Shown: positions 33,632-41,410 of the stretch, one piece after another
How the letters are laid out: the number at the start of each line of letters is the position of its first letter
Numbering within the stretch: the first letter of the stretch is position 1
From: JANMZO01 sp031383405
GTDB lineage: Bacteria > Actinomycetota > Acidimicrobiia > Acidimicrobiales > JANYDT01
Reading direction: 5' to 3'
NCBI GenBank assembly: GCA_031383405.1
Contig: JANMZO010000213.1
Span: 1 to 64,000 of the forward strand
DNA: 64,000 bases
Notes under the pieces: model-generated
What the model saw: only the letters and a program-made list of their open reading frames with translations
The model's database searches: none
What the model was told of the DNA's origin: nothing
Program-made: the position numbers and the translations under genes

Positions 33632-34438
33632 CTAGCGGCCTTCGAAGTTCGGCGGCCGGCGCTCCAGGTACGACGCCATACCTTCGGCGAAATCCTTTGT
33701 GCGGAACAGGGGCAGGAGTTGGAGGAAGACGTGGTGGACGTTCTGCTCGAACGTCTCGGTCTCCCCCATCCGCATCATGCGCTTCGTGGCCCGCACGGCG
33801 AGCGGTGCGTTCTCGGCGATCTCGACCGCCATGTGCATCGCCCGTGACATCAGGTCCTCGGCCGGAACAACGTGGTTCACGAGCCCGAGTCCGAGACACT
33901 CGTCGGCGCTGAGCGTACGACCGGTGAACGCAATCTCGGCGGCCTTCGCGTACCCGACGATCCGCGGCAACAACCAGGTGCCACCGCTTTCGGGAACGAT
34001 GCCGCGCTTGGTGAACGCGGGAGCGAGCTTGGCCGTCGCGGCCGCAATACGGATATCACAACCAAGAGCGAGATCCATGCCGTAGCCGGCGGCTCCCCCG
34101 TTGAGGGCCGCGATAACCGGCGTGTCCATGTTGTGCAACACCGTCGGCGGCGCATCGCGCAGATCAAGTTCCGGTGAGGCCATTCCGGAATTCGACAGGA
34201 GGCCGGTGCCTTCGGACTGGGCCTTGATGTCGAGACCGGCGCACCACGCCCGGCCTTCACCGGTCAGGATCACACAGCGAACGTCTTTGTCGCGGTCGGC
34301 CTTCAACAGCAACTCACTCAACAGCTGAAGCATCGGACCCGAGATCGTGTTCATCCGCTCCGGACGGTTGAAGCGCAGAATGGCGACGTGGCCGTCGATC
34401 TCATACGTGATCTCGGGACGCTCTTTGGTATCGGTCAT
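33632..34438 (-). CDS. Enoyl-CoA hydratase/isomerase family protein
   Basis: 268 residues, crotonase fold. The CoA-binding oxyanion segments are AWCAGLDIKAQ and ALNGGAAGYGMDLALGCDIRIA. The usual catalytic Glu pair region reads FTKRGIVPESGGTWLLPRI, keeping one Glu (VPESGG). The C terminus (FAEGMASYLERRPPNFEGR) is normal. The specific substrate is not assignable. The ATG is preceded by TAGCAT plus six bases, suggesting a leaderless transcript. Confidence 0.88.
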   Translation of the reverse strand: MTDTKERPEITYEIDGHVAILRFNRPERMNTISGPMLQLLSELLLKADRDKDVRCVILTGEGRAWCAGLDIKAQSEGTGLLSNSGMASPELDLRDAPPTVLHNMDTPVIAALNGGAAGYGMDLALGCDIRIAAATAKLAPAFTKRGIVPESGGTWLLPRIVGYAKAAEIAFTGRTLSADECLGLGLVNHVVPAEDLMSRAMHMAVEIAENAPLAVRATKRMMRMGETETFEQNVHHVFLQLLPLFRTKDFAEGMASYLERRPPNFEGR

Positions 34439-34444
34439 GGTCCA

Positions 34445-34474
34445 ATGCTACGACGCGGACCTCGCGGGTGCGAA
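34445..34474 (-). promoter_or_regulatory. Candidate leaderless promoter of the enoyl-CoA hydratase gene
   Basis: TTCGCA (34469-34474), 18 bases, TAGCAT (34445-34450), then six bases to the ATG at 34438. No Shine-Dalgarno sequence is present. Confidence 0.45.
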
Positions 34475-34475
34475 G

Positions 34476-34946
34476 TCACCGATGGCATCCGCTTACCCCC
34501 AGCGGGCCGAGGCTCGGCTGAGCGAACACGGCGAGGGCTTCCTCCGAGCCATCGGCGTCGAATCCTTCCAACTGCAGGAGTAGTCCGTCGGGTGAGATTC
34601 GGCTCACGGTCACGAACTCCCAGACGGAGGCGTTGCCTTGCGGAGTGGAGCCGGTTGCGAGCGTGATCATGATCGTCACGTAACCGGCGATGACCCACTT
34701 CTGGGGGACCCACATCAGGTCAGGCGCCATCGCGACCAGGTCGCTCATCATGTCGATGTACTCGGCCCGTCCCCCGGGAGGAAAACCGAGCGACCCTCGG
34801 CTGGTGAAGAGGAAGTCGGGCGCAATCAGCTCCTGCAATCGGGTCCAGTCCCGGTCGTTGGCTGCGCCCCTCGTCGACACCGCCGCCCTCTCAGCTCCTG
34901 TGTAGGCATCGCCCGCGACGTCGGCACCGCATGCGCTGCAGTTCAT
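34476..34946 (-). CDS. SnoaL/NTF2-like protein with N-terminal Cys motif
   Basis: About 156 residues. After MNCSACGADVAGDAYTGAER comes an NTF2-like alpha+beta barrel (DWTRLQELIAPDFLFTSRGS, GGRAEYIDMMSDLVAMAPDL, SVWEFVTVSRIS). Such proteins are cyclases, isomerases or simple ligand binders; no catalytic Asp-His pair is evident. The CSAC motif could hold metal with other residues but only one Cys pair is visible. ATG 34946 has GGAG eight bases upstream. Confidence 0.65.
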   Translation of the reverse strand: MNCSACGADVAGDAYTGAERAAVSTRGAANDRDWTRLQELIAPDFLFTSRGSLGFPPGGRAEYIDMMSDLVAMAPDLMWVPQKWVIAGYVTIMITLATGSTPQGNASVWEFVTVSRISPDGLLLQLEGFDADGSEEALAVFAQPSLGPLGVSGCHR

Positions 34947-35057
34947 CTCATGATCTCCGGTCAACCCGCGGGGCCGTCTCGATCGGGGCGGGTTCGTCGA
35001 GTCAACGTTGCCGCGTAAATGGCGACTCCGTCGAGCCACGGTGTCCACCGTTCCGAC

Positions 35058-35102
35058 TTCTTCCCGTCCGATTTCTTCCCGTCCGATTTCTTCCCGTCGG
35101 GA
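35058..35102. repeat. 3 x 15-base tandem repeat
   Basis: ttcttcccgtccgat at 35058 and 35073, with the variant ttcttcccgtcggga at 35088. It lies in the 284-base spacer between the lipoate-ligase-like gene and the NTF2-like gene. Confidence 0.9.
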
Positions 35103-35165
35103 GTTCCCGGTCGACGGCGGTGGTCGGGTCCGGCCAGGTCATCAGTTGAGCGACTCAGGTCCCCA

Positions 35166-35187
35166 TTTCCGGATCACCTTCCGGAAA
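35166..35187 (-). terminator. Hairpin downstream of the lipoate-ligase-like gene
   Basis: TTTCCGG (35166-35172), an eight-base loop and CCGGAAA (35181-35187). It lies about 45 bases past the gene's stop. There is no strong T-run. A 13-base direct repeat (ttccatcgccgag at 35198 and 35211) lies between. Confidence 0.35.
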
Positions 35188-35230
35188 CCTTGCCGGGTTC
35201 CATCGCCGAGTTCCATCGCCGAGTCAGGGG

Positions 35231-35959
35231 TCAGATGTACCGGAGTCGCTCGATCAAGCCGGCGACCACCCGGGTTCCGGCAACGCCGACACCGACGCAC
35301 CGGTCGGCGAGCGACGACGCGAGTTGCTCAGTGCCGCGGATCCCGGTTCCGATCAACCCGGCCGCCACGAGGCCCGGGCGGAGCAGTTCAACCAATGGCG
35401 AAGGTGACCACTCGCGCAGAACTCCGCACTGAAAGAGGGTGTAGTTGCGGGTGCGTCGCTGCGAAATGCCGACGACCTTGCGACCTCCGAGGGTCACCTC
35501 ACCCGGACCGAGTCCGGCAAAGCAGACGACTCTGTTCAACGGATCCCGGGCCAGGGCACCCCGGTGCACCCGGACCTCGGCACCCGGATCGGCACCCACC
35601 CCGACCGCCCGGAGGGTTTCGGCGAACACCTCGCCAAGCCAATGGAAGGCCTTCTGAACATCCGCGTCGACCAGCGGGTCGCCGACGGGGAGAACGACGT
35701 CGAACCAGTCGAGCGTATGGTCGAGCCACACCGCTCCCCCTCCGCTTCGCCTCCGGACCACATCTGCACCGAGGGCCGATGCGGCGGCCAAATCCACGAT
35801 CTCGTCATGCTGCGATGAGCCGAGCACGACGGCCGAACTCGTCGGATGCAGGTGGACAATCATCCGTTGCGCACCCGCCGACTCGAACCAGCCAATATCG
35901 AACAACGCCGAAGGCCGACCCTCGCGCTCAATCAGGTTCCAGGAGAGCGCAGACGACAC
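35231..35959 (-). CDS. Lipoate-protein ligase A family protein
   Basis: 242 residues, biotin/lipoate A/B ligase fold. The binding loop VVRRRSGGGAVWLDHTLDWF matches the RRxSGGGxV lipoate motif; an N-terminal GWFESAGAQRMIVHLHPTSS and AFHWLGEVFAETLRAVGV follow family order. A later catalytic lysine is plausible in TLGGRKVVGISQRR. It would attach lipoate or octanoate to acyltransferase subunits, but an octanoyl transferase role cannot be excluded. The start is GTG 35959. It lies 37 bases downstream of the helicase gene on the same strand. Confidence 0.8.
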   Translation of the reverse strand: MSSALSWNLIEREGRPSALFDIGWFESAGAQRMIVHLHPTSSAVVLGSSQHDEIVDLAAASALGADVVRRRSGGGAVWLDHTLDWFDVVLPVGDPLVDADVQKAFHWLGEVFAETLRAVGVGADPGAEVRVHRGALARDPLNRVVCFAGLGPGEVTLGGRKVVGISQRRTRNYTLFQCGVLREWSPSPLVELLRPGLVAAGLIGTGIRGTEQLASSLADRCVGVGVAGTRVVAGLIERLRYI

Positions 35960-35995
35960 GCCGGTCAGCGGCTCACCGTCATCCAGCCCGACAGG

Positions 35996-37210
35996 TCAGG
36001 CCGGGACCACGGGATCGGTGGCATCCCAAGTCGCAAGCTGCGTCAGAATCGGGCTGTTCGAAAAGACCTCGACGACCGGAATCGACAGGTCGAGACGCTT
36101 CTGCATCCGTTCGATTTCGAGCTTCTGATTCCAGAGCACAAGCGTCACGACTACGCCCGTCGCCCCGGCGCGGGCGGTTCGGCCGGCCCGGTGCAGATAC
36201 GTCTTGTGATCGTCGGTTGGATCAAACTGCAGGACGACATCGACGCCGTCGATGTGCAACCCGCGAGCGGCCACGTCAGTCGCAACCAACACATGGATCT
36301 GGCCTTCCGAGAACTGGCGGAGCGCCCGGTCGCGTCGGGTCTGGTCGAGATCACCGTGGATAACACGAGCCTGAACCCCCACGTCTTTCAAGTCGTCAAC
36401 GAGTCGGTCGCACCCCCGCTTCGTGTTGAGAAACACGAGGGCCCGGTCGAACGAGTCGACAATCGCGCGAACGACCTTCACACGGTCCATCTCGTGGACA
36501 TGCAGGAAATGGTGACGGGACGAATCGACCGTCGTGGTCTCGCTTTCGATCGTGTGACGCACCGGGTCGGTGAGTTCGTTCTTGATCATGTAGTTCACGT
36601 CGGACCCGAGCGTCGCGGAGAACAGCATGGTCTGGCGGTCCTTCGGCATATGTCGCAGGATCCATTCGACGTTCGGCAGAAAGCCCATGTCGCACATGCG
36701 GTCGGCCTCATCGAGCACGAGGAAGCGGACGTTCGAGAGATCGATGTCGCCGCGGCCGACAAGGTCAATCAGTCGGCCCGGTGTGGCCACCACTACTTCG
36801 GCGCCGGCCGCCAGTTCCCTGCGCTGCTTGTCCATCGAACTCCCGCCGTAGACCGCGCAAACCCGCATGTTACGCGAGGCGGCCAGCCAGGTGATCTCCT
36901 TCTCGACCTGAGAAGCCAACTCGCGGGTCGGCACCATCACCATCGCAGTCGGCTTGTGCGGCTCAGCTTTCGTAGCCCGGGCCACCAGGGGAATTCCGAA
37001 AGCAAGCGTTTTACCGGAGCCGGTTTTCGCCTGACCGCAAACATCGCGACCGGCTAGGCCGTCGGGAATCGTGAGCGCCTGCACAGGAAATGGGCTGGCG
37101 ATCCCATTGTCGGCGAGCGCCTTCAGGAGCTCTTCGGGGATTCCAAGGTCGGCAAACGACACCGAAACAGTGGACAACTCGGGTACGGACAAATCTTCTG
37201 AATCACTCAT
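35996..37210 (-). CDS. DEAD-box ATP-dependent RNA helicase
   Basis: About 404 residues with all core motifs: Q-motif FPVQALTIPDG, motif I GQAKTGSGKT, motif II LVLDEADRMC, motif III LFSATLG, motif V VATDVAARGLHIDGV and motif VI YLHRAGRTARAG. The domain lacks a long basic C-terminal extension, so it is a compact RhlE-like helicase for RNA remodelling. ATG 37210 is preferred over an upstream start at 37264, which would run into the hairpin region. Confidence 0.93.
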   Translation of the reverse strand: MSDSEDLSVPELSTVSVSFADLGIPEELLKALADNGIASPFPVQALTIPDGLAGRDVCGQAKTGSGKTLAFGIPLVARATKAEPHKPTAMVMVPTRELASQVEKEITWLAASRNMRVCAVYGGSSMDKQRRELAAGAEVVVATPGRLIDLVGRGDIDLSNVRFLVLDEADRMCDMGFLPNVEWILRHMPKDRQTMLFSATLGSDVNYMIKNELTDPVRHTIESETTTVDSSRHHFLHVHEMDRVKVVRAIVDSFDRALVFLNTKRGCDRLVDDLKDVGVQARVIHGDLDQTRRDRALRQFSEGQIHVLVATDVAARGLHIDGVDVVLQFDPTDDHKTYLHRAGRTARAGATGVVVTLVLWNQKLEIERMQKRLDLSIPVVEVFSNSPILTQLATWDATDPVVPA

Positions 37211-37260
37211 GAGCACAATAAACCTGCTACCAGCGTAGATCACCCGGCGAAGATCGCCGG

Positions 37261-37330
37261 GCACCCCGCCCCGGGGTGCGGTTTGAACACTGGCCCCGGC
37301 GGGTTGTCGGCCGTTTTGGTCTTCAAACCG
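37261..37330 (-). terminator. Double hairpin downstream of the S33 peptidase gene
   Basis: GCACCCCG-ccc-CGGGGTGC (37261-37279) is a perfect 8-base-pair hairpin. CGGTTTGAA (37279-37287) pairs with TTCAAACCG (37322-37330) around an inner GGCC...GGCC. They lie between the peptidase stop and the helicase start, both on minus, and probably end the peptidase transcript. Confidence 0.55.
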
Positions 37331-37352
37331 GATCGGCCGACCGGGGCAGTCG

Positions 37353-38912
37353 TCAGGAACGGCAGACGATGCCGGGTTTCGGGACGCTCAGGTCGACCAG
37401 ATACGGGGTGACCGCATCGAGGATGCACTGGTTACGCGTGAGAAACGCCGTGTGGCCGTCGCCGTCGTACGTCAGCAACACCGAACCCTGGAGTTGGCGC
37501 GAAAGCGACTTGGCCCACACGTAGGGGGTCGCCGGGTCACGGGTCGTTCCGATGACGACGATGGGCATGGAGCCCACCGCCTTCACCGGAGCCAACGAAC
37601 CGCGGACGGGTACCTTCCAGAACGCGCAAACCATCGACGAAAGGGCCGCAAAGCGTCCGAACCGGGGCGCCAACTTGGCGAATTCGTCGGCAAGATCCGC
37701 GTAGTGGCTTACCGATTTCGACGCGGGAACGTCGAGACAATTCGTGGCTGCGTTGGCGTCGGCCACATTTTCATAGACTCCATCGGACCCCCGGTTGGCA
37801 TACTGGTCGTACATGGCCAGGAGTTCTGCGCCGTCGCCGCGGTTTGCGGCGCGCAGCGCGGAACGCAGGACCGGCCAACCCTGCTCCTTGTTGTAGAGCC
37901 CCGTGAGAACACCGGTCCACCCCTCCCCCGGACCGACGACTCGGCCCCCTTTCGCTTTCAACGGCTTCGAATCGATGGCGTTCATGATCCGGTCGAACGC
38001 GTCAGCTGCGACTTCACCGCTGCGCGCAAACGGGCAGTTGCTGAGGCGGTCGCATGCATCAAAGAACGCGTTGAGTTCCTTTTCGAAGCCCACCCCCTGC
38101 TGCCGGACGCGCTCATCAGAGTCGACCGTTGGATCAAGCGCTCCGTCGAGCACGAATGCGCGCACCCGCTTGGGATACCGGTCGGCGTACTTCGCCCCGA
38201 GGTATGTGCCGTAGGAGAACCCCAGGTAGCTGATCTGTTCGACTCCGAGCGCTTCCCGGATGCGGTCCATATCGTTTACCACGTCGTCGGTGGCGGTGAA
38301 TTTCAGCTTGTCACCATTGCGTTTCGCGCACCCGTCGGCGAACTCCTTTACGCCCGCGACGAACTGATCAAACTCCGCCGGCGTGTCCGGCGTCGCGTCG
38401 ATGGCGTTGATTCGGTCAAAGTCCCGGTCGGGCAGGCACTTGACGGTCATGGTGACGCCGACCCCGCGAGGATCCCACCCGATGAGATCGAAACGGTCCC
38501 GGATTTCGTTGGGAAGCGCACCAAAGGCCAGCTGGCCGACGAACTTACGACCCGACGCTCCGGGGCCGCCCGGGTTGACGAGCATCACGCCGATCTTCTT
38601 CGACTGGTTCCTTGCCGGCACGCGGGTCAATCCGACGCCGATCTTCTGGCCACCCGGCTTCGTGTAATCGAGTGGCACATCCAGCGTCGCACAGTCAAAG
38701 CCGAGTCCGTCCTGGCATGGTGTCCACCGCAGCGACCCTTCTTGGAGGACTGCCGATTTCTTCGCCGATTTGTTTGCCGATTTACTCGCCACAGCCGCCG
38801 CTGCTCCGTTCGCGCCATCGGAAGAGCCCACGGCAGCCGCCAAGACCGAGCCAAGCGTCACCAGCGCGACGACGGCCCGCTTCAGGCCTTGAGGAAGTAC
38901 CGACACGAACAA
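37353..38912 (-). CDS. Secreted alpha/beta hydrolase, S33 tripeptidyl-aminopeptidase-like
   Basis: 519 residues. An N-terminal signal-like segment (LKRAVVALVTLGSVLAAAVG) is followed by an Ala/Ser/Lys linker and an alpha/beta-hydrolase core: oxyanion loop NPGGPGASG, nucleophile elbow GFSYGTYLG, and a C-terminal TAP-like domain ending DGDGHTAFL with the catalytic His. Related Streptomyces and mycobacterial enzymes (SlpD/TAP) remove N-terminal tripeptides outside the cell. The start is TTG 38912 or GTG 38906; neither has a strong ribosome site. Related palindromes flank the gene on both sides. Confidence 0.87.
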   Translation of the reverse strand: MFVSVLPQGLKRAVVALVTLGSVLAAAVGSSDGANGAAAAVASKSANKSAKKSAVLQEGSLRWTPCQDGLGFDCATLDVPLDYTKPGGQKIGVGLTRVPARNQSKKIGVMLVNPGGPGASGRKFVGQLAFGALPNEIRDRFDLIGWDPRGVGVTMTVKCLPDRDFDRINAIDATPDTPAEFDQFVAGVKEFADGCAKRNGDKLKFTATDDVVNDMDRIREALGVEQISYLGFSYGTYLGAKYADRYPKRVRAFVLDGALDPTVDSDERVRQQGVGFEKELNAFFDACDRLSNCPFARSGEVAADAFDRIMNAIDSKPLKAKGGRVVGPGEGWTGVLTGLYNKEQGWPVLRSALRAANRGDGAELLAMYDQYANRGSDGVYENVADANAATNCLDVPASKSVSHYADLADEFAKLAPRFGRFAALSSMVCAFWKVPVRGSLAPVKAVGSMPIVVIGTTRDPATPYVWAKSLSRQLQGSVLLTYDGDGHTAFLTRNQCILDAVTPYLVDLSVPKPGIVCRS

Positions 38913-38951
38913 AACGCTACTTCACCGATGTCGGAACCAACCTCGCTGCCC

Positions 38952-38994
38952 GTTTGAAGGGTAGGTGTGAACTATTCACAGCTACCCTTCAAAC
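38952..38994. terminator. Long near-perfect palindrome between HNH gene and S33 peptidase
   Basis: GTTTGAAGGGTAG (38952-38964) pairs perfectly with CTACCCTTCAAAC (38982-38994). After one mismatch an inner TGTGAA-cta-TTCACA extends the stem. It starts just after the HNH stop and ends 40 bases before the peptidase start. It may act as terminator for the first gene and operator for the second. Confidence 0.6.
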
Positions 38995-39001
38995 CAGACC
39001 G

Positions 39002-39517
39002 TCAGGCCGACAGGGCCCCGGAACGTTCGAGACCGAGGAAAGGCTCCCAATCCGGGCGAACGTTTCCGACAGCCACAAGCACCCACGTGAGGGCATGCGG
39101 GGCCTGGGGTCGTTTCCGGAGAACCATCGCGGTGTTTTCCAGGAGCTTGTCGCCCTTTTTTGCATTGCAGGGCTGACACGCGGCCACGACGTTTTCCCAC
39201 ACGTGCTCGCCACCGCGTGAGCGGGCAATGACATGATCGATGTTCTCCGCCGTTGCACCGCAGTACTGGCAGCGATTGGCGTCTCGCATGAAGATCGCCC
39301 GACGGTTCAGGGGTACACGGGTCCGGAAGGGAACCCGAACGAAATGCACCAACCGGATTACCGAGGGCGTGGCGAAGACGTTGCGCTCCGAACGCATAGC
39401 AGAATCCGCCGCGGAAACCATCTCAGCTTTGCGGTTGAGCACCAGCACGATCGCCCGGCGTACCGGCACGACACACAACGGCTCGTACGAAGCGTTGAGT
39501 ACGAGTGCGCCGGCCAT
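39002..39517 (-). CDS. HNH endonuclease
   Basis: 171 residues, the common stand-alone actinomycete HNH family. It begins MAGALVLNASYEPLCVVPVRRA. The nuclease centre is CQYCGATAENIDHVIARSRG ... ENVVAACQPCNAKKGDK, with two Cys pairs and the DH/N metal residues. The biological role is unknown; no restriction-modification or phage genes are adjacent. The ATG follows TAGCCT plus seven bases, with the TAG being the stop of the upstream gene. Confidence 0.9.
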   Translation of the reverse strand: MAGALVLNASYEPLCVVPVRRAIVLVLNRKAEMVSAADSAMRSERNVFATPSVIRLVHFVRVPFRTRVPLNRRAIFMRDANRCQYCGATAENIDHVIARSRGGEHVWENVVAACQPCNAKKGDKLLENTAMVLRKRPQAPHALTWVLVAVGNVRPDWEPFLGLERSGALSA

Positions 39518-39524
39518 GAGAGCG

Positions 39525-39530
39525 AGGCTA
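39525..39530 (-). promoter_or_regulatory. Candidate -10, leaderless HNH transcript
   Basis: TAGCCT seven bases before the ATG at 39517. Its first three bases are the stop codon of the upstream 136-residue gene. Confidence 0.35.
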
Positions 39531-39938
39531 TCCCAGGACCTGCCGGTTTGACCCGGTCCATTTCAAGAACGCCACCACATCGGAGGCCGTCGGTGGCGCA
39601 GCAACCAACCGCTTCCCATCCGAAGGACCCCCACACGAAGGACCCCCATTGTGCGTCTGTATTCGAAACGCAAGGTAGTCGGAGGGTGGACTCGGGATCG
39701 GCGGCCACGACCTCCACCAACCGCGACGGGCGAAGCGCCTGAGCACCCGAACCGCCTCAAGCCAGAGCGCCGGGCGGGCCAAAACCGCTGACACGACCGG
39801 TAACAGGTGGGCGATCCGTTCAGCCCGTCGCGATGTCGCGTACCCAGCCGCTCGGTCCGCCGATGCTCCAGCCACAACTGCATCCCCAACTTCAGCCACG
39901 ACTGCCGGGGTCGGGGGCAACAACGACTCGATCACCAT
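39528..39938 (-). CDS. Small conserved-type hypothetical protein
   Basis: 136 residues. The pattern LEAVRVLRRFARRGWWRSWPPIPSPPSDYLAFR followed by DVVAFLKWT resembles a small uncharacterised actinomycete protein, but no domain name is recalled with confidence. A duplicated 14- to 15-base element (CGGPS-GGPS) lies in the middle (about 39613-39642). It is immediately upstream of the HNH gene, so the pair may be co-transcribed. No membrane segment is visible. Confidence 0.55.
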   Translation of the reverse strand: MVIESLLPPTPAVVAEVGDAVVAGASADRAAGYATSRRAERIAHLLPVVSAVLARPALWLEAVRVLRRFARRGWWRSWPPIPSPPSDYLAFRIQTHNGGPSCGGPSDGKRLVAAPPTASDVVAFLKWTGSNRQVLG

Positions 39939-40003
39939 GACCCCGATACGCTACAGCGCTTCCCGGCGTCTCCAGGTAACGGGCCGTGTTGTTCGGCGCT
40001 GCG

Positions 40004-41251
40004 TTACTTCTTGATCAGGTTCCATGCACCTTCGTCGGCGCGAGGTTCCTTCGGAAGCCCGAGAACCTGCTCGCCAACAATGTTGCGCTGCACCTGAGAG
40101 GTGCCCGCATAAATCGTTCCGGCCCGCGCGGTAAGGAACGTGTTCGTCCATGAGTTCGTGGAGTTCGTGGCACCGGCTTCGTCTGGGCCGAACGCCGACG
40201 AGGGAATTCGACCCGTCGGCGCGAGACCGTCCATTCCCATGATGTCCATCGACAGTTCCGTGACCTTTTGGTGGTACTCGCTCCAGAACAACTTACCGAT
40301 CGAGGCATCCGGCCCTGGGTGCTTCCCGGCCAGGAACTGGGTCAGGACGCGCTTGCCGCTGAACTCCATGATGCGAACCTGGGAGTAGCACCACGCCAGA
40401 CGCTGACGGATGACCGGATCGTCGTTCTTTCCGTAGGTCTTGGCCAGTTCCGTGAGTCGGTTGAACTCACTCTGGAACCGGATCGACTGTGTCGCCGCCG
40501 CCTCCCCCCGCTCGAAGCCGAGCAGGGTCATGGCCACCGCCCACCCGTTGTTGACGCCACCGATCACATTTTCCTTCGGGACACGGGCGTCGGTGAAGAA
40601 CACCTCGTTGAACTCGCTCTCCCCGGAGATCATGCGGATCGGACGGACCTCTACACCGGGCTGCTTCATGTCCATGAGAAGGAAAGAAATGCCCTTGTGT
40701 TTGGGAGCATCAGGATTGGTGCGGGTGAGAACGAAGATATGGTCCGCCAGATGGCCGGCCGAGGTCCAGATCTTCTGGCCGTTGACGATGAACTCGTCGC
40801 CGTCGAGTACGGCGCGACAACCCAGGTTGCCGAGGTCGGATCCGGCGTTGGGCTCGGAATAGCCCTGACACCACTTGTCGTCACCCGACAGAATTCTCGG
40901 AAGGTAATGCTTCTTCTGCTCCTCGGTACCCCACCGGATGATCGTGTTGCCCACCATCGTGATGCCAAAGCCGTCGTTGGGCCCGCCGAGCGGAACACCC
41001 GCCCGGGCGAACTCCTCGGCAATGACCACGGACTCAAGCGCCGACATGCTCTGGCCGCCGTACTCCTTCGGCCAGTTGACGGCCAGATAGCCGTTCTCGA
41101 AGAGAACCTTGCGCCAGTTCGTCACGAACTGTTCCGCCTCGACCCCCTCCATCGTGCCGGTACCGGCAAATCCTTCCGGGAGGTTCGCGAGCAGAAACGC
41201 CCGAACTTTCTCGCGGTAAACGTCAGCTTCGGGTGGGTACGACATGTCCAT
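40004..41251 (-). CDS. Acyl-CoA dehydrogenase
   Basis: About 415 residues with the usual N-terminal helical, central beta and C-terminal helical domains: VIAEEFARAGVPLG, CQGYSEPNAGSDLGNLGCRA with the substrate/FAD site, GQKIWTSAGHLADH, and a C-terminal AGTIYAGTSQVQRNIVGEQVLG. The catalytic Glu aligns with a Thr/Gly region (YAGTSQ) in this subgroup. It is the FadE large-family type often acting on branched or steroid-side-chain CoA esters. ATG 41251 is preferred because TAGTGT lies seven bases upstream; a GTG at 41260 is alternative. Confidence 0.9.
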   Translation of the reverse strand: MDMSYPPEADVYREKVRAFLLANLPEGFAGTGTMEGVEAEQFVTNWRKVLFENGYLAVNWPKEYGGQSMSALESVVIAEEFARAGVPLGGPNDGFGITMVGNTIIRWGTEEQKKHYLPRILSGDDKWCQGYSEPNAGSDLGNLGCRAVLDGDEFIVNGQKIWTSAGHLADHIFVLTRTNPDAPKHKGISFLLMDMKQPGVEVRPIRMISGESEFNEVFFTDARVPKENVIGGVNNGWAVAMTLLGFERGEAAATQSIRFQSEFNRLTELAKTYGKNDDPVIRQRLAWCYSQVRIMEFSGKRVLTQFLAGKHPGPDASIGKLFWSEYHQKVTELSMDIMGMDGLAPTGRIPSSAFGPDEAGATNSTNSWTNTFLTARAGTIYAGTSQVQRNIVGEQVLGLPKEPRADEGAWNLIKK

Positions 41252-41258
41252 GGAAGCC

Positions 41259-41264
41259 ACACTA
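41259..41264 (-). promoter_or_regulatory. Candidate -10, leaderless acyl-CoA dehydrogenase transcript
   Basis: TAGTGT followed by seven bases and the ATG at 41251. No Shine-Dalgarno sequence. Confidence 0.4.
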
Positions 41265-41397
41265 ACCCCGACGCCCCCCGAACTACCAGATACGAAGGTC
41301 TTTCGCCCGTGGCCGATACCCTTATCAGGCGCCTGACTCCGCGGCAGGGTGGTTGACAGGAATTACCTTGATGCGAGGGAATGCCGCGACCCCGGAG

Positions 41398-41403
41398 TAG
41401 CGT
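41398..41403 (+). promoter_or_regulatory. Candidate -10, leaderless moxR transcript
   Basis: TAGCGT followed by seven bases and the ATG at 41411. A perfect TTGACA at 41353-41358 is too far for this -10 and may serve another start. Confidence 0.4.
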
Positions 41404-41410
41404 CGTCGCC

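Noticed and set aside
37261..38994. Insertion sequence around the S33 peptidase
   Set aside because: There is no transposase and no target-site duplication that I could see; palindromes alone do not prove mobility.
38952..39517. Homing endonuclease or mobile intron around the HNH gene
   Set aside because: The HNH protein is the common stand-alone actinomycete type, and no interrupted host gene or intron structure is present.
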